A stretch of DNA of 64,000 bases from Tepidisphaera sp. (GTDB lineage Bacteria > Planctomycetota > Phycisphaerae > Phycisphaerales > UBA1924), in NCBI GenBank assembly GCA_016124375.1, contig WGNV01000004.1:124001-188000 (forward strand). Direction: 5' to 3'. The notes beneath the pieces are model-generated. The model did not search any database. It saw only the letters and a program-made list of their open reading frames with translations, and was not told where the DNA came from. The translations under genes and the position numbers were made by a program. This document shows positions 7,855 to 15,689 of this stretch, piece after piece (positions within the stretch are counted from its first letter, which is position 1; every line of letters begins with the position of its first letter).

Positions 7855-8756
7855 CGTCCGATCTGCCGCACCACCCGCGCCGCCTCGCGAATGTCCTCCA
7901 CGCGCGTCTCTCCCGCCTCCCGCTCAATCACCAAAGGCGGCATCGCCCCCTCCCGCAACACCTCAAAGAACTCCATCCACCTCACGCCGCCCGTCCCCAC
8001 CACCACCTCCCGCCCCCACTCGCCCGGCGTCGCACTCGGCAGCGCATCCTTGATGTGCACCTGCACCACCCGCCGCCGCAGCAGCCGCAACGCCTCGATC
8101 GGATCCCCCATCCCGTACAAGATCATGTTCGCCGGGTCGAAGTTCACCCCGACCCTCTCCACGCCCGCGGCATCCGTCGCCCGATCCACATCTTCCAAAA
8201 ACCGCACCAGCGTCTCCGCGCGCTCCTGCCCCGTCTCCAGCGCCAGCCGCGCCCCGTGCCCGCCAAAGCACCCCGCCAGCCACGCCACCCGCTCCACCAT
8301 CACCCCGTGCTCCGGGTCCCCCCCGTCCGGCGGCACAAACCCCGCGTGCAACGTCACCAGCCCAACCGACAGCTTTTTGCACCACGCCGCCGCCTTCTCC
8401 GCCGCCTGTCGGTTCGCGTCCCACATCTCCGTCATCCGAACACCACCCGTACGTCGAATGGTCTCCAGCGTGCTGTAGTCCTCCCCCAGCGGCCCAAACA
8501 TGCCGCTGACCACTTGGAGCCCCCCGAGCGACGCCCGCAGGTTATCCATCGTCCAAGGTGCTTGCCCCAATGGGTTTAGGTGCAACTGCACCCCCTGCAC
8601 TCCCGCCAGCGCCAGGTCCCGCGCCAGCCCCTCCGGCCCCTCCGGCCTCAGCGACCAACTGCACGCCGCCAGCAAACCCTGCCCGTCCCGATGATCGATG
8701 CGCGAAGAAATGGGTGCACCCTCCGATATTTTTGAACTTTCTCGCCGTTCCCGCAA
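7845..8756 (-). CDS. Sugar phosphate isomerase/epimerase-like TIM-barrel protein
   Basis: Up to 303 residues, AP endonuclease 2-type (xylose isomerase-like) TIM barrel. Supporting segments are LALAGVQGVQLHLNP, ALETGQERAETLVRFLED, VGVNFDPANMILYGMGDP (the metal-binding D/N region), VVQVHIKDAL and a C-terminal IEREAGETRVEDI. These proteins bind a divalent metal and act on keto sugars or inositol-like compounds. It precedes a Gfo/Idh/MocA dehydrogenase on the same strand, so the two probably belong to one pathway. The start is uncertain: the frame opens with TTG at 8756, and a later TTG near LLAACSW is also possible. The last codons and stop fall inside a repeat hairpin. Confidence 0.85.
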   Translation of the reverse strand: MRERRESSKISEGAPISSRIDHRDGQGLLAACSWSLRPEGPEGLARDLALAGVQGVQLHLNPLGQAPWTMDNLRASLGGLQVVSGMFGPLGEDYSTLETIRRTGGVRMTEMWDANRQAAEKAAAWCKKLSVGLVTLHAGFVPPDGGDPEHGVMVERVAWLAGCFGGHGARLALETGQERAETLVRFLEDVDRATDAAGVERVGVNFDPANMILYGMGDPIEALRLLRRRVVQVHIKDALPSATPGEWGREVVVGTGGVRWMEFFEVLREGAMPPLVIEREAGETRVEDIREAARVVRQIGRRT

Positions 8757-8766
8757 CAGAACCCCG

Positions 8767-8794
8767 TTGACACGCGGATAGTTTTCGGTACATT
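8767..8794 (+). promoter_or_regulatory. Sigma-70-like promoter candidate facing the prepilin gene
   Basis: TTGACA at 8767-8772, a 16-base spacer and TACATT at 8789-8794 (ACATTA gives 17). It faces the prepilin gene and would give a leader of more than 500 bases. Confidence 0.5.
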
Positions 8795-8868
8795 AACCGC
8801 TTGCGTATACGGGTAGGAAGCGACGTTATCCTGGGCATGTTCGGTGATTCGGTTTGAATGCACTTGTC

Positions 8869-9155
8869 GGCGGGTTTCACACCCGCCCCAAATGATCCCC
8901 GCCCGGGGTTTCTGAGCCTCCTGCCGACATTCTGGATGATTCCTCCGCCCGCACGCCAGGCGTTTCGACGGCTGGTGTTTGACGTGCGGCCGGTCGAGGA
9001 ATCAAGCCCGGTCATCGGGTCGCGTGTGCCGCTCTGAAGCACACGCCCTCCCGCTGACTGAGTCGGTTCAGGTGGGCTCGTTCCAAACGAGTCGCCAGCC
9101 GCGTGTGGAGCCTTCCCCACGGGCCTTGAGTTGTGCCAGCGCACCCTTCGGGTGC
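8869..9155 (+). ncRNA. Multi-hairpin structured leader candidate before the prepilin gene
   Basis: This gene-free 560-base region (8757-9318) holds a series of strong inverted repeats. They are 8869-8887 (GGCGGGT/ACCCGCC), a long nested hairpin 8937-9004 (outer TGATTCCTC/GAGGAATCA, inner CCGCACG/CGTGCGG, tip CCAG/CTGG), 9022-9046 (GCGTGTGC/GCACACGC), 9075-9093 (seven pairs, one wobble) and 9141-9155 (GCACC/GGTGC). A promoter-like TTGACA lies upstream and the prepilin ribosome site downstream. I do not see the conserved cores of RNase P, tmRNA, SRP RNA or a known riboswitch. It could be a cis-regulatory 5' UTR or a separate small RNA. Confidence 0.45.
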
Positions 9156-9318
9156 CCTCGCCACGCTCGACGCCTCGAAGAGGTTCCTCCCGCGAACGGT
9201 GACGCCGCACGGGCGAGCGAGACTTCCGGCCGTCATGGTTTGGATGGCGTTCCTGGCGGGTTTTCAAATATTTGGCATCGCTCGATGCCGCCCCGTCCGG
9301 GAACACAAGGAGACAGCA

Positions 9319-10368
9319 ATGAAGAATCGTAAGGGGTTCACCCTCATCGAGCTGCTGGTGGTGATCGCGATCATCGCCCTGCTCATCGGCATCCTGCTGC
9401 CCGCTCTGGGCAAGGCCCGCGCCGCCGCTCGTCAGATCAAGGACAGCACCCAGGTGCGCGGCGTCCACCAAGGCATGGTGCTCTTCGCCCAGAACAACGG
9501 CGATAGCTACCCCCTGCCCAGCCAGATCGACAAGTCCGGCACCACCGTTCTCAACTCCGGTGGCTCCAAGGACCTGCCCCGCCACATCATCTCCGTCCTC
9601 ATCTACAACGGCTTCTTCAGCCCCGAGCTGTGCGTCAGCCCCGCTGAAGCCAACGGCGTGATCAAGGTCTTCGACAAGTACTCCTACTCCGAGCCCCAGG
9701 GCGCGGTCGGCACCGACAAGAAGCAGGCCCTCTGGGACCCCGCGTTCCGCGTCACCACCACTCCGCTGGACACCGTGCAGTACAACCCCACGGTTGACAC
9801 CGGCACCACCGGCAACTTCTCCTACGCCATGATGCCCCCGATCGGCAACCGCCGCGTCAAGTGGAGCAACACCTTCAACGCCACCGAGGCCATCCTCGGC
9901 AACCGCGGCCCGGTGTACTCCGCCCAGGGCTCCGGCTCGAACCTCACCTGGGTTCTCGCCAACGCCATCACCAGCTCCTTCAACGGCTTCACCACCACCA
10001 CCTTCGGCATCGGTTCCAACACCCTGCTGATCCACGGCGGCCGCACCACCTGGGAAGGCAACATCGCCTACAACGACAACCACGTCAACTTCGAAACCCG
10101 TCCTGACCCCGAGACCACCCCCTACACCTTCACCACCCTCCCCGCTGGCTACAAGACCCAGCTGGACAACATCTTCGTGAACGAGAAGGACACCGATCGC
10201 ACGCCGGACAGCGAGTTCCTCGATGCCACCGGCACCGCCACCAGCGGCGCGCAGGCCAACAACTTCCTCCGCGTCTGGTTCAAGGGCACGCCGACCGTCG
10301 CCGGCTCCGGCACCACCCCGCAGGGCGTGATCGGCAAGATCGACAGCAACGGTATCGCTTATGACTAA
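9319..10368 (+). CDS. Prepilin-type N-terminal cleavage/methylation protein (type II pseudopilin-like)
   Basis: A 349-residue exported protein. The start [34 protein letters not shown] has the prepilin peptidase site (G before FTLIE) and a long hydrophobic helix, followed by a beta-rich domain of the planctomycete DUF1559/pseudopilin style containing YNDNHVNFETRPDP, which resembles the usual H-x-x-G/NFLFADGHV ending. AAGGAGA at 9307-9313 is a near-perfect ribosome site and fixes the ATG at 9319. Codon use is markedly GC-optimised (AAC, AAG, ACC), suggesting strong expression. It is monocistronic, flanked by a long structured leader and a strong terminator. Likely roles are a type II secretion or surface filament subunit. 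Confidence 0.9.
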   Translation: MKNRKGFTLIELLVVIAIIALLIGILLPALGKARAAARQIKDSTQVRGVHQGMVLFAQNNGDSYPLPSQIDKSGTTVLNSGGSKDLPRHIISVLIYNGFFSPELCVSPAEANGVIKVFDKYSYSEPQGAVGTDKKQALWDPAFRVTTTPLDTVQYNPTVDTGTTGNFSYAMMPPIGNRRVKWSNTFNATEAILGNRGPVYSAQGSGSNLTWVLANAITSSFNGFTTTTFGIGSNTLLIHGGRTTWEGNIAYNDNHVNFETRPDPETTPYTFTTLPAGYKTQLDNIFVNEKDTDRTPDSEFLDATGTATSGAQANNFLRVWFKGTPTVAGSGTTPQGVIGKIDSNGIAYD

Positions 10369-10433
10369 ATCATCGCCTTGCACCCGGCCCTGCCGGGAGC
10401 ACAGGTGCTGATCGTCAGAAGTTCGTAATCAAG

Positions 10434-10466
10434 GCCCCGCGTCCGCAAGGATGCGGGGCTTTTTTT
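10434..10466 (+). terminator. Rho-independent terminator after the prepilin gene
   Basis: Eleven-pair stem (GCCCCGC then GTCC, one G-U pair) with a GCAA tetraloop, followed by seven T residues. Confidence 0.95.
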
Positions 10467-10627
10467 CGCTTCCGTCACAGCACGCCAAGCCGCCGCATCT
10501 CACCGCCCAGCCGCGGCCCGATGGTCTCGAAGGCGACTCTCGGAAGAGTCTGGCAGTGCGGCTCTCTCGCGGCGAATTCGAACGTCGCGGGGCGAAGACG
10601 GATCCACAATCACGGGAAGAGGCACCG

Positions 10628-11428
10628 ATGTCTGACTCACGCACCCCCTCCGGGGCGAACGATCAGTGGCTGGGTGTTTTCAAAGGGCGCACGGCGCTGG
10701 TCACGGGCGGCACCAGCGGCATCGGCCGGGCCACGGCCCTGGCGCTGGCCAGGGCAGGCGCGAACGTCGTCATCACCGGCCGCCGGCAGAAAGAAGGCGA
10801 GCAGGTAGCCTCGGAGATCAAGGCCCGGGGCGTGCAGGGCGTCTTCGTGCAGGGCGACGTGACGGACGAAGCCCACGTGCGCCGGGCGGTGGAAACAGCG
10901 GAAAAGATCACGGGCAAGCTGCACTACGCCTTCAACAACGCGGGCGTCGAGTTGGCCGGCGTATCGACCGCCGAATCGACCATCGACCAGTACCGCAGGG
11001 TCATGGACATCAACGTGCTGGGCGTGCTGCTCAGCATGAAGCACGAGATCCCGGCGCTGGTGCGGGCCGGGCACGGGGCGATCGTCAACAACGCGTCCAT
11101 CGCCGGGCGCATCGGCATGGCCGGCCTGGGCATCTACATCGCCAGCAAGCACGCAGTAGTCGGGTTGACCAAGAGCGCCGCGCTCGAAGTCGCCAAGCAG
11201 GGCGTGCGCGTCAACGCCGTCAGCCCGGGCGGCGTCCACTCCGAGATGCTGGAGCGATTCACCAACAACGACGCCAACGCCCTGGCATGGATGGAGAGCA
11301 TGCACCCGGTGGGACGCATCGGCAAGCCCGATGAGATCGCCAACCCCGTGCTGTTCCTGCTCAGCGACGCGGCCAGCTTCATCACCGGGCACGATCTGCT
11401 CGTCGATGGCGGGTTCACCGTTCCGTAA
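10628..11428 (+). CDS. Short-chain dehydrogenase/reductase (glucose 1-dehydrogenase-like)
   Basis: A 266-residue classical SDR. The cofactor motif TGGTSGIG is at about 25-32, NNAG at about 104-107, the catalytic Ser in NNASIAG (about 152), YIASK with Tyr and Lys (about 167-171) and the C-terminal FITGHDLLVDGGFTVP ending typical of glucose/3-oxoacyl dehydrogenase-like SDRs. The ATG at 10628 with GAAGAGG upstream is preferred to the longer open frame, which overlaps the preceding terminator. It is the first of four co-directional oxidoreductase genes. Substrate unknown. Confidence 0.92.
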   Translation: MSDSRTPSGANDQWLGVFKGRTALVTGGTSGIGRATALALARAGANVVITGRRQKEGEQVASEIKARGVQGVFVQGDVTDEAHVRRAVETAEKITGKLHYAFNNAGVELAGVSTAESTIDQYRRVMDINVLGVLLSMKHEIPALVRAGHGAIVNNASIAGRIGMAGLGIYIASKHAVVGLTKSAALEVAKQGVRVNAVSPGGVHSEMLERFTNNDANALAWMESMHPVGRIGKPDEIANPVLFLLSDAASFITGHDLLVDGGFTVP

Positions 11429-11491
11429 GCACGCGCCTGGCGCGCTCAGCGCACACCCACTCACAGCACTCACACCAAGGAAGCACACCTC

Positions 11492-12223
11492 ATGACCACC
11501 CAGCGCATCGCACTCATCACCGGCGGCAACAAGGGCATCGGCCTCGAGACCGGGCGCCAGCTTGGCGCCCAGGGCGTCACCATCATCATCGGCGCCCGCG
11601 ACGCCGCCAAAGGCAAGGCCGCGGCCGACCAACTCAAGGCCAAGGGCGTCGACGCCCGCAGCGTGGTGCTGGAGGTGACCAACAAGGCGTCGATCGACGC
11701 CGCGGCCGAGCACGTCGGGCGCGAGTTCGGACGCCTCGACATCCTCATCAACAACGCGGGCGTCCTGAACTACGCCAACGAGCACGTCGCCAGCGGCGTC
11801 GACCTCGGAGCCCTGCGCGAAACCTTCGAGACCAACTTCTTCGGGCTGGTCGCGGTCACGCAGGCCTTCCTGCCCCTCATCAAGAAGAGCCCGGCCGGAC
11901 GCATCGTGAACCTCACGAGCATTCTCGGCAGCATCGCCGAGCACGCCGACCCCAACAGCCCGATCTATCACGCGAAGTTCGCGGCCTATGACAGCAGCAA
12001 AGCCGCGGTGAACATGTTCACCCAGCACCTGGCCCACGAGCTGCGCGGCACCAGCATCAAGGTGAACGCCGCCCACCCGGGCTGGGTCAAGACCGACATG
12101 GGCGGGCCCGAAGCGCCCATGGAACTGGTGGACGGCGCCAAGACCAGCGTGGCCCTCGCAACGCTGCCCGACAGCGGGCCCAGCGGCGGGTTCTACCACA
12201 TGGGCGTGCACATGAGGTGGTAA
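11492..12223 (+). CDS. Short-chain dehydrogenase (carbonyl reductase-like)
   Basis: A 243-residue SDR with the cofactor motif TGGNKGIG (about 10-17), LINNAG, the catalytic Ser in VNLTSILGS, and a YDSSKAA Tyr/Lys pair. The TGGNKGIGLE start and the C-terminal AHPGWVKTDMGG are typical of the carbonyl reductase/CBR1-like branch, which reduces carbonyl compounds with NADPH. It lies 63 bases after the preceding SDR and has AAGGAAG upstream of ATG 11492. A terminator follows at 12241, so the first two genes may form one transcript. Confidence 0.92.
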   Translation: MTTQRIALITGGNKGIGLETGRQLGAQGVTIIIGARDAAKGKAAADQLKAKGVDARSVVLEVTNKASIDAAAEHVGREFGRLDILINNAGVLNYANEHVASGVDLGALRETFETNFFGLVAVTQAFLPLIKKSPAGRIVNLTSILGSIAEHADPNSPIYHAKFAAYDSSKAAVNMFTQHLAHELRGTSIKVNAAHPGWVKTDMGGPEAPMELVDGAKTSVALATLPDSGPSGGFYHMGVHMRW

Positions 12224-12240
12224 GAGTGTGATCGCGGGTG

Positions 12241-12266
12241 GCCCCTCTCTGCGAGAGGGGCGTTTT
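12241..12266 (+). terminator. Terminator between SDR and alcohol dehydrogenase genes
   Basis: Nine-pair stem GCCCCTCTC / GAGAGGGGC with a 3-base loop, then GTTTT. A second hairpin, GGCGCCC/GGGCGCC at 12272-12294, lies between it and the ADH ribosome site and may be regulatory. Confidence 0.8.
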
Positions 12267-12323
12267 CATTTGGCGCCCGCGTCGCGTGGGCGCCTGCATT
12301 TCTGCTACAAGGAGTTGGATCGC

Positions 12324-13337
12324 ATGAAGACTCTGGCAATGGTCGCGTCCGGCCCCAAGGCCAAGCTCGAAAAACGCGAGATCGATCTGGGCCCGATCGG
12401 CGACGATCAGGTCGAGATCGCCGTCGAATCCTGCGGCATCTGCCACAGCGATCTCTCGCTGCTCAACAACGATTGGGGCATCACCTCGTACCCGTTCGTG
12501 CCTGGGCACGAGGCGGTGGGCCGCATCGTCGCCGTCGGCGCCCACGTCAAGCACCGCAAGGTCGGCGAGAAGGTGGGCCTGGGGTGGTACAGCGGCTCGT
12601 GCCTGGGTTGCCGCTCGTGCCTGGCGGGAGATCACAACCTGTGCCCGACCGCCGAGCAGACCATCGTCGGACGCCACGGCGCGTTCGCCCAGCGGGTGCG
12701 CACGCACTGGGTGTGGGCCACGCCCCTGCCCAGCGGCATCGATGAAGCCAAAGCCGGCCCGCTCTTCTGCGGCGGCATCACCGTGTTCAACCCGATCGTG
12801 CAGAACAACATCAAGGCGACCGACCGCGTGGGCGTCGTGGGCATCGGCGGCCTCGGGCACCTCGCCCTGCAGTTCCTGAACAAGTGGGGCTGCGAAGTGA
12901 CGGCGTTTACGAGCTCATCCGCCAAAGCCGCCGAGGCCAAGAGCCTGGGGGCGCACGACACCATCAACTCCACGAGCGATGCCGACCTGGCCAAGAACAA
13001 AGGCCGCTTCGACATGGTGCTGGTGACGGCCAACGTCGACCTCAACTGGCCGGCGTACCTCGACACGCTGGCGCCCAAGGGCAAGCTGCACGTGGTCGGG
13101 GCCGTGCCCAACCCCATCGCCCTGCCCGCGTTCCCGATGCTGGTGGGCCAGAAGAGCCTGGGGGGCTCGCCCCTGGGCAGCCCCGGGCTGACGGCGAAAA
13201 TGCTCGAGTTCTGCGGGCGGCACAAGATCGCGCCCGTGACCGAAACGTTCCCCATGAGCAAGGCCAACGAGGCGCTGCATCACCTGGAGAGCGGCAAGGC
13301 GCGGTATCGCATCGTGCTGACCAATGACCTTGGGTAA
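12324..13337 (+). CDS. Zinc-dependent alcohol dehydrogenase
   Basis: A 337-residue medium-chain dehydrogenase, cytoplasmic, using NAD(P). Catalytic zinc ligands are C40 in GICHSD, the GHE at 61-63 and C149 in LFCGGIT; the structural zinc cysteines are C93, C96, C99 and C107; the cofactor loop is GIGGLG at 173-178. It belongs to the same broad YahK/AdhA group as the enzyme at 2251-3303 but is clearly divergent. ACAAGGAG precedes ATG 12324, which is preferred over the longer frame. It sits in the oxidoreductase block, followed by an Old Yellow Enzyme 94 bases later. Confidence 0.93.
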   Translation: MKTLAMVASGPKAKLEKREIDLGPIGDDQVEIAVESCGICHSDLSLLNNDWGITSYPFVPGHEAVGRIVAVGAHVKHRKVGEKVGLGWYSGSCLGCRSCLAGDHNLCPTAEQTIVGRHGAFAQRVRTHWVWATPLPSGIDEAKAGPLFCGGITVFNPIVQNNIKATDRVGVVGIGGLGHLALQFLNKWGCEVTAFTSSSAKAAEAKSLGAHDTINSTSDADLAKNKGRFDMVLVTANVDLNWPAYLDTLAPKGKLHVVGAVPNPIALPAFPMLVGQKSLGGSPLGSPGLTAKMLEFCGRHKIAPVTETFPMSKANEALHHLESGKARYRIVLTNDLG

Positions 13338-13378
13338 GAAGAGACGGAGTTCTGGAGAGGCGACGAGACGAAGTTCAA
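13338..13378 (-). repeat. 24-base repeat family (GAACTTCGTCTC type), inverted copy
   Basis: Between the ADH stop and the OYE start the minus strand reads GAACTTCGTCTCGTCGCCTC followed by a diverged second unit. It is one of five loci of this family. Confidence 0.65.
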
Positions 13379-13431
13379 AGAACAGGAAGCCGAGGCGTTC
13401 GAACGCCACGGTTTCCTTCGGAGACCATGAC

Positions 13432-14511
13432 ATGTCCGATCTGTTTACACCGCTCAAGGTGGGCGCGATCACCGTACCCAATCGGGTGTGGATGGCTCCG
13501 CTGACGCGATGCCGTGCGGGCGAGGGCAACGTCCCCACCCCGCTCAACCCCACGTATTACGCCCAGCGCGCGGGCGCCGGGCTCATCATCAGCGAGGCGA
13601 CGCAGATCAGCCCCAGCGGCCAGGGCTACCCGTTCACCCCCGGGATTCACTCGAGCGCACAGCGCGACGGCTGGTCGCTGGTGACCAAGGCAGTGCACGC
13701 GGCCGGCGGGCGGATGGTCCTGCAGCTCTGGCACGTCGGGCGCGTGTCGCACCCGGACTTTCAGCCCGGTGGTGCGGCCCCGCTGGCGCCCTCGCCCATC
13801 GAACTGACCACCGAGGCGCACACGCCGCAAGGCAAGAAACGCCGCGGCACGCCTCACGAAATGACGCAGCCGGAGATTCGCGCGTGCATCGAGGATTATC
13901 GCAACGCCGCCCGCCTGGCCAAGCAGGCGGGCTTTGACGGCGTCGAACTGCACGGGGCCAACGGGTATCTGCCCGATCAGTTCCTGCGCGACGGCACCAA
14001 CCGCCGTACCGACGCGTATGGCGGCAGCATCGCCAACCGCGCCCGCTTCATGCTCGAAGCGCTCGATGCGATCATCGACGTGTGGGGGCCAGAGCGCGTC
14101 GGCGTCAGGCTGTCCCCCTCCGGCACGTTCAACCAGATGGAAGACTCAACGCCGCGCGAGACCTTCGGGCACGCGGTGCGCGAACTCTCCGCCCGACGCA
14201 TCGCCTACGCGCACATCACCGAGAGCACACAGCAAGACGCCCCGCCCAAGGACGCCATCCCCGTGTCGTTCTTCCGGCCGCTATTCGAGGGCGTGCTCGT
14301 CACCAATGGGGGCTTCACGTACGAAAAGGCGATGGCGTACCTGAAAGAAGGCTGGGCCGATGCGTTTGCGTTCGGCGTGCCGTACATCGCCAATCCGGAC
14401 CTGGCGCAGCGCTTCCAGAAGTTCGGGGCCAAGGCGCCGCTGAACACGCCCCGACCAGACTCGTTCTATGGCGGAACCGACGTGGGGTACACGGATTACC
14501 CGGCGTTATAG
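13432..14511 (+). CDS. Old Yellow Enzyme family NADH:flavin oxidoreductase (NemA-like)
   Basis: A 359-residue FMN-dependent ene-reductase. The N-terminus LFTPLKVGAITVPNRVWMAPLTR, the QLWHVGR block (98-104), the substrate-binding H174 and N177 in the HGANGYL motif with its Tyr179, and the following DQFLRDGTNRRTDAYGGS are all diagnostic of the classical NemA/OYE group. Such enzymes reduce activated alkenes, nitroesters or N-ethylmaleimide with NAD(P)H. The ATG at 13432 has CGGAGA upstream. With the two SDRs and the ADH it forms a block suited to detoxification of unsaturated carbonyls, which is an inference from order only. Confidence 0.95.
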   Translation: MSDLFTPLKVGAITVPNRVWMAPLTRCRAGEGNVPTPLNPTYYAQRAGAGLIISEATQISPSGQGYPFTPGIHSSAQRDGWSLVTKAVHAAGGRMVLQLWHVGRVSHPDFQPGGAAPLAPSPIELTTEAHTPQGKKRRGTPHEMTQPEIRACIEDYRNAARLAKQAGFDGVELHGANGYLPDQFLRDGTNRRTDAYGGSIANRARFMLEALDAIIDVWGPERVGVRLSPSGTFNQMEDSTPRETFGHAVRELSARRIAYAHITESTQQDAPPKDAIPVSFFRPLFEGVLVTNGGFTYEKAMAYLKEGWADAFAFGVPYIANPDLAQRFQKFGAKAPLNTPRPDSFYGGTDVGYTDYPAL

Positions 14512-14577
14512 GGGAAGAGACGAAGTTGTGAAGAGACGAAGTTGCAAACGGAGGAAGTTCGGAGATCTAAAGTTGTG
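14511..14577 (-). repeat. 24-base repeat family, degenerate inverted copies
   Basis: GAAGAGACGAAGTTGTGAAG followed by a further AGACGAAGTT and a diverged GGAAGTTCGG: shortened minus-strand versions of the GAACTTCGTCTC unit, directly after the Old Yellow Enzyme stop. Confidence 0.6.
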
Positions 14578-14682
14578 AAACGCAGAGAAGCAAGGCCAAA
14601 AAGCCACGTCGTTTGAACGCCCCAGCTTCCTCTCCGTCACGCTGCCACTTTGCCACTCTGCCGCTTCGCCACTTTGCCACTT

Positions 14683-15558
14683 CTACTTCTTCTCCGCCAC
14701 CTTCGCCTTCACATACACCGAGCCGTTGGTGGTTTCGAGGCTGCCCTTGTGCTCCCCAGCGCCAAAGACGCACACCACGTGGGTCTTGCCCGCTTGCGTC
14801 GTCTTCGCGCCCGGGGCTTCGCACTTCACGGCTCCGTTGGTCGTCTGGCAGTCGAGGGTCTGATTGAATGCGGCGGGCACAAAGAGCGTGACCGAGCCGT
14901 TGGTTGTCTCGCAGGTGACCGGGCCCGAGGGTGCGTCCGACAGGGTGACATTCACCGAGCCGTTGACGGTGCTCGCGTGAGCGCTGGGCACATCCACGAG
15001 TTCGACGTTGCCGTTGATGGTGCTCGCCTTCAACTCGCCCGGCATGGCCCAGACCTTCACCGAGCCGTTGTCCGTCGAGAGATCGCCCTTCACGCCGATG
15101 TTCTTGCAGGTGACGTTGCCGTTGGTGGTGTGGACATGCACGTCGGAGGCGTCGGGGATCTTCACGACCAGGGCCGCCCCTTCGTTGTTCTGACGCTTCC
15201 CGTCGGGCCACTTGACGGAGACATGCAAAGCGCCGTCCGTGTCGCGCGTCGCGACGATCGCCGCCTTGTCGGCGCGGTCCTGGGTCTTGCCCTGGATGTC
15301 CGCGTGGATCGTGACCTTGTCTCCCTCGGCCTGGACGATTTCAATCGAGCCGTTCTCGGAATCCACGTACAACGCCTTGGCCTTTTCCTGTGGCACGCTG
15401 GCGTCCTTGGCGGCTTTGAACGTCGGATCCATGCCGACCAAGCCGCACCCCGAGAGCGACGACCCCATAGCGCCCAGCACCCCCACCACCCCCACCACCG
15501 GCGCACTCACGACACACAAACGGCCGGCGGCACACAACACTGAGATCGTCTTTCGCAT
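14683..15558 (-). CDS. Lipoprotein with DUF4097-type repeats
   Basis: A 291-residue predicted lipoprotein. The signal sequence ends in the lipobox LSGC with Cys38. The rest consists of repeated beta-strand units marked by T-x-NG-x-V: TTNGNV, STDNGSV, STINGNV, STVNGSV, TTNGSV, TTNGAV and TTNGSV, spaced about 20 residues apart, which is the pattern of the DUF4097/DUF4098 beta-solenoid (putative adhesin) family. ATG 15558 with GGAGGGAC upstream is preferred over an earlier frame start. It faces the Old Yellow Enzyme convergently. It should reside in the cell envelope; no enzyme activity is implied. Confidence 0.85.
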   Translation of the reverse strand: MRKTISVLCAAGRLCVVSAPVVGVVGVLGAMGSSLSGCGLVGMDPTFKAAKDASVPQEKAKALYVDSENGSIEIVQAEGDKVTIHADIQGKTQDRADKAAIVATRDTDGALHVSVKWPDGKRQNNEGAALVVKIPDASDVHVHTTNGNVTCKNIGVKGDLSTDNGSVKVWAMPGELKASTINGNVELVDVPSAHASTVNGSVNVTLSDAPSGPVTCETTNGSVTLFVPAAFNQTLDCQTTNGAVKCEAPGAKTTQAGKTHVVCVFGAGEHKGSLETTNGSVYVKAKVAEKK

Positions 15559-15689
15559 TCGGTCCCTCCACGATTGATCACGTTCGAGCATGATTCAGGT
15601 CAGACTGGCTTGAGCGTTGGTCGGAATGTGCGTCGGGCGGTTTCGTGGCTGAAAGAAGAAGACGGCACGAGGCACGCGGCATAAGGGCA

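Noticed and set aside
8757-9318. RNase P RNA, tmRNA or SRP RNA in the prepilin leader
   Set aside because: Their conserved cores (GAGGAAAGTCC and ACAGAAA, the tmRNA tag and TTCGA arm, the GGAAGGAAGCAGCC tip) were looked for on both strands and are absent.
10451-10627. Longer start for the first SDR
   Set aside because: The extension begins inside the prepilin terminator and is not SDR-like; the ATG at 10628 has a ribosome site.
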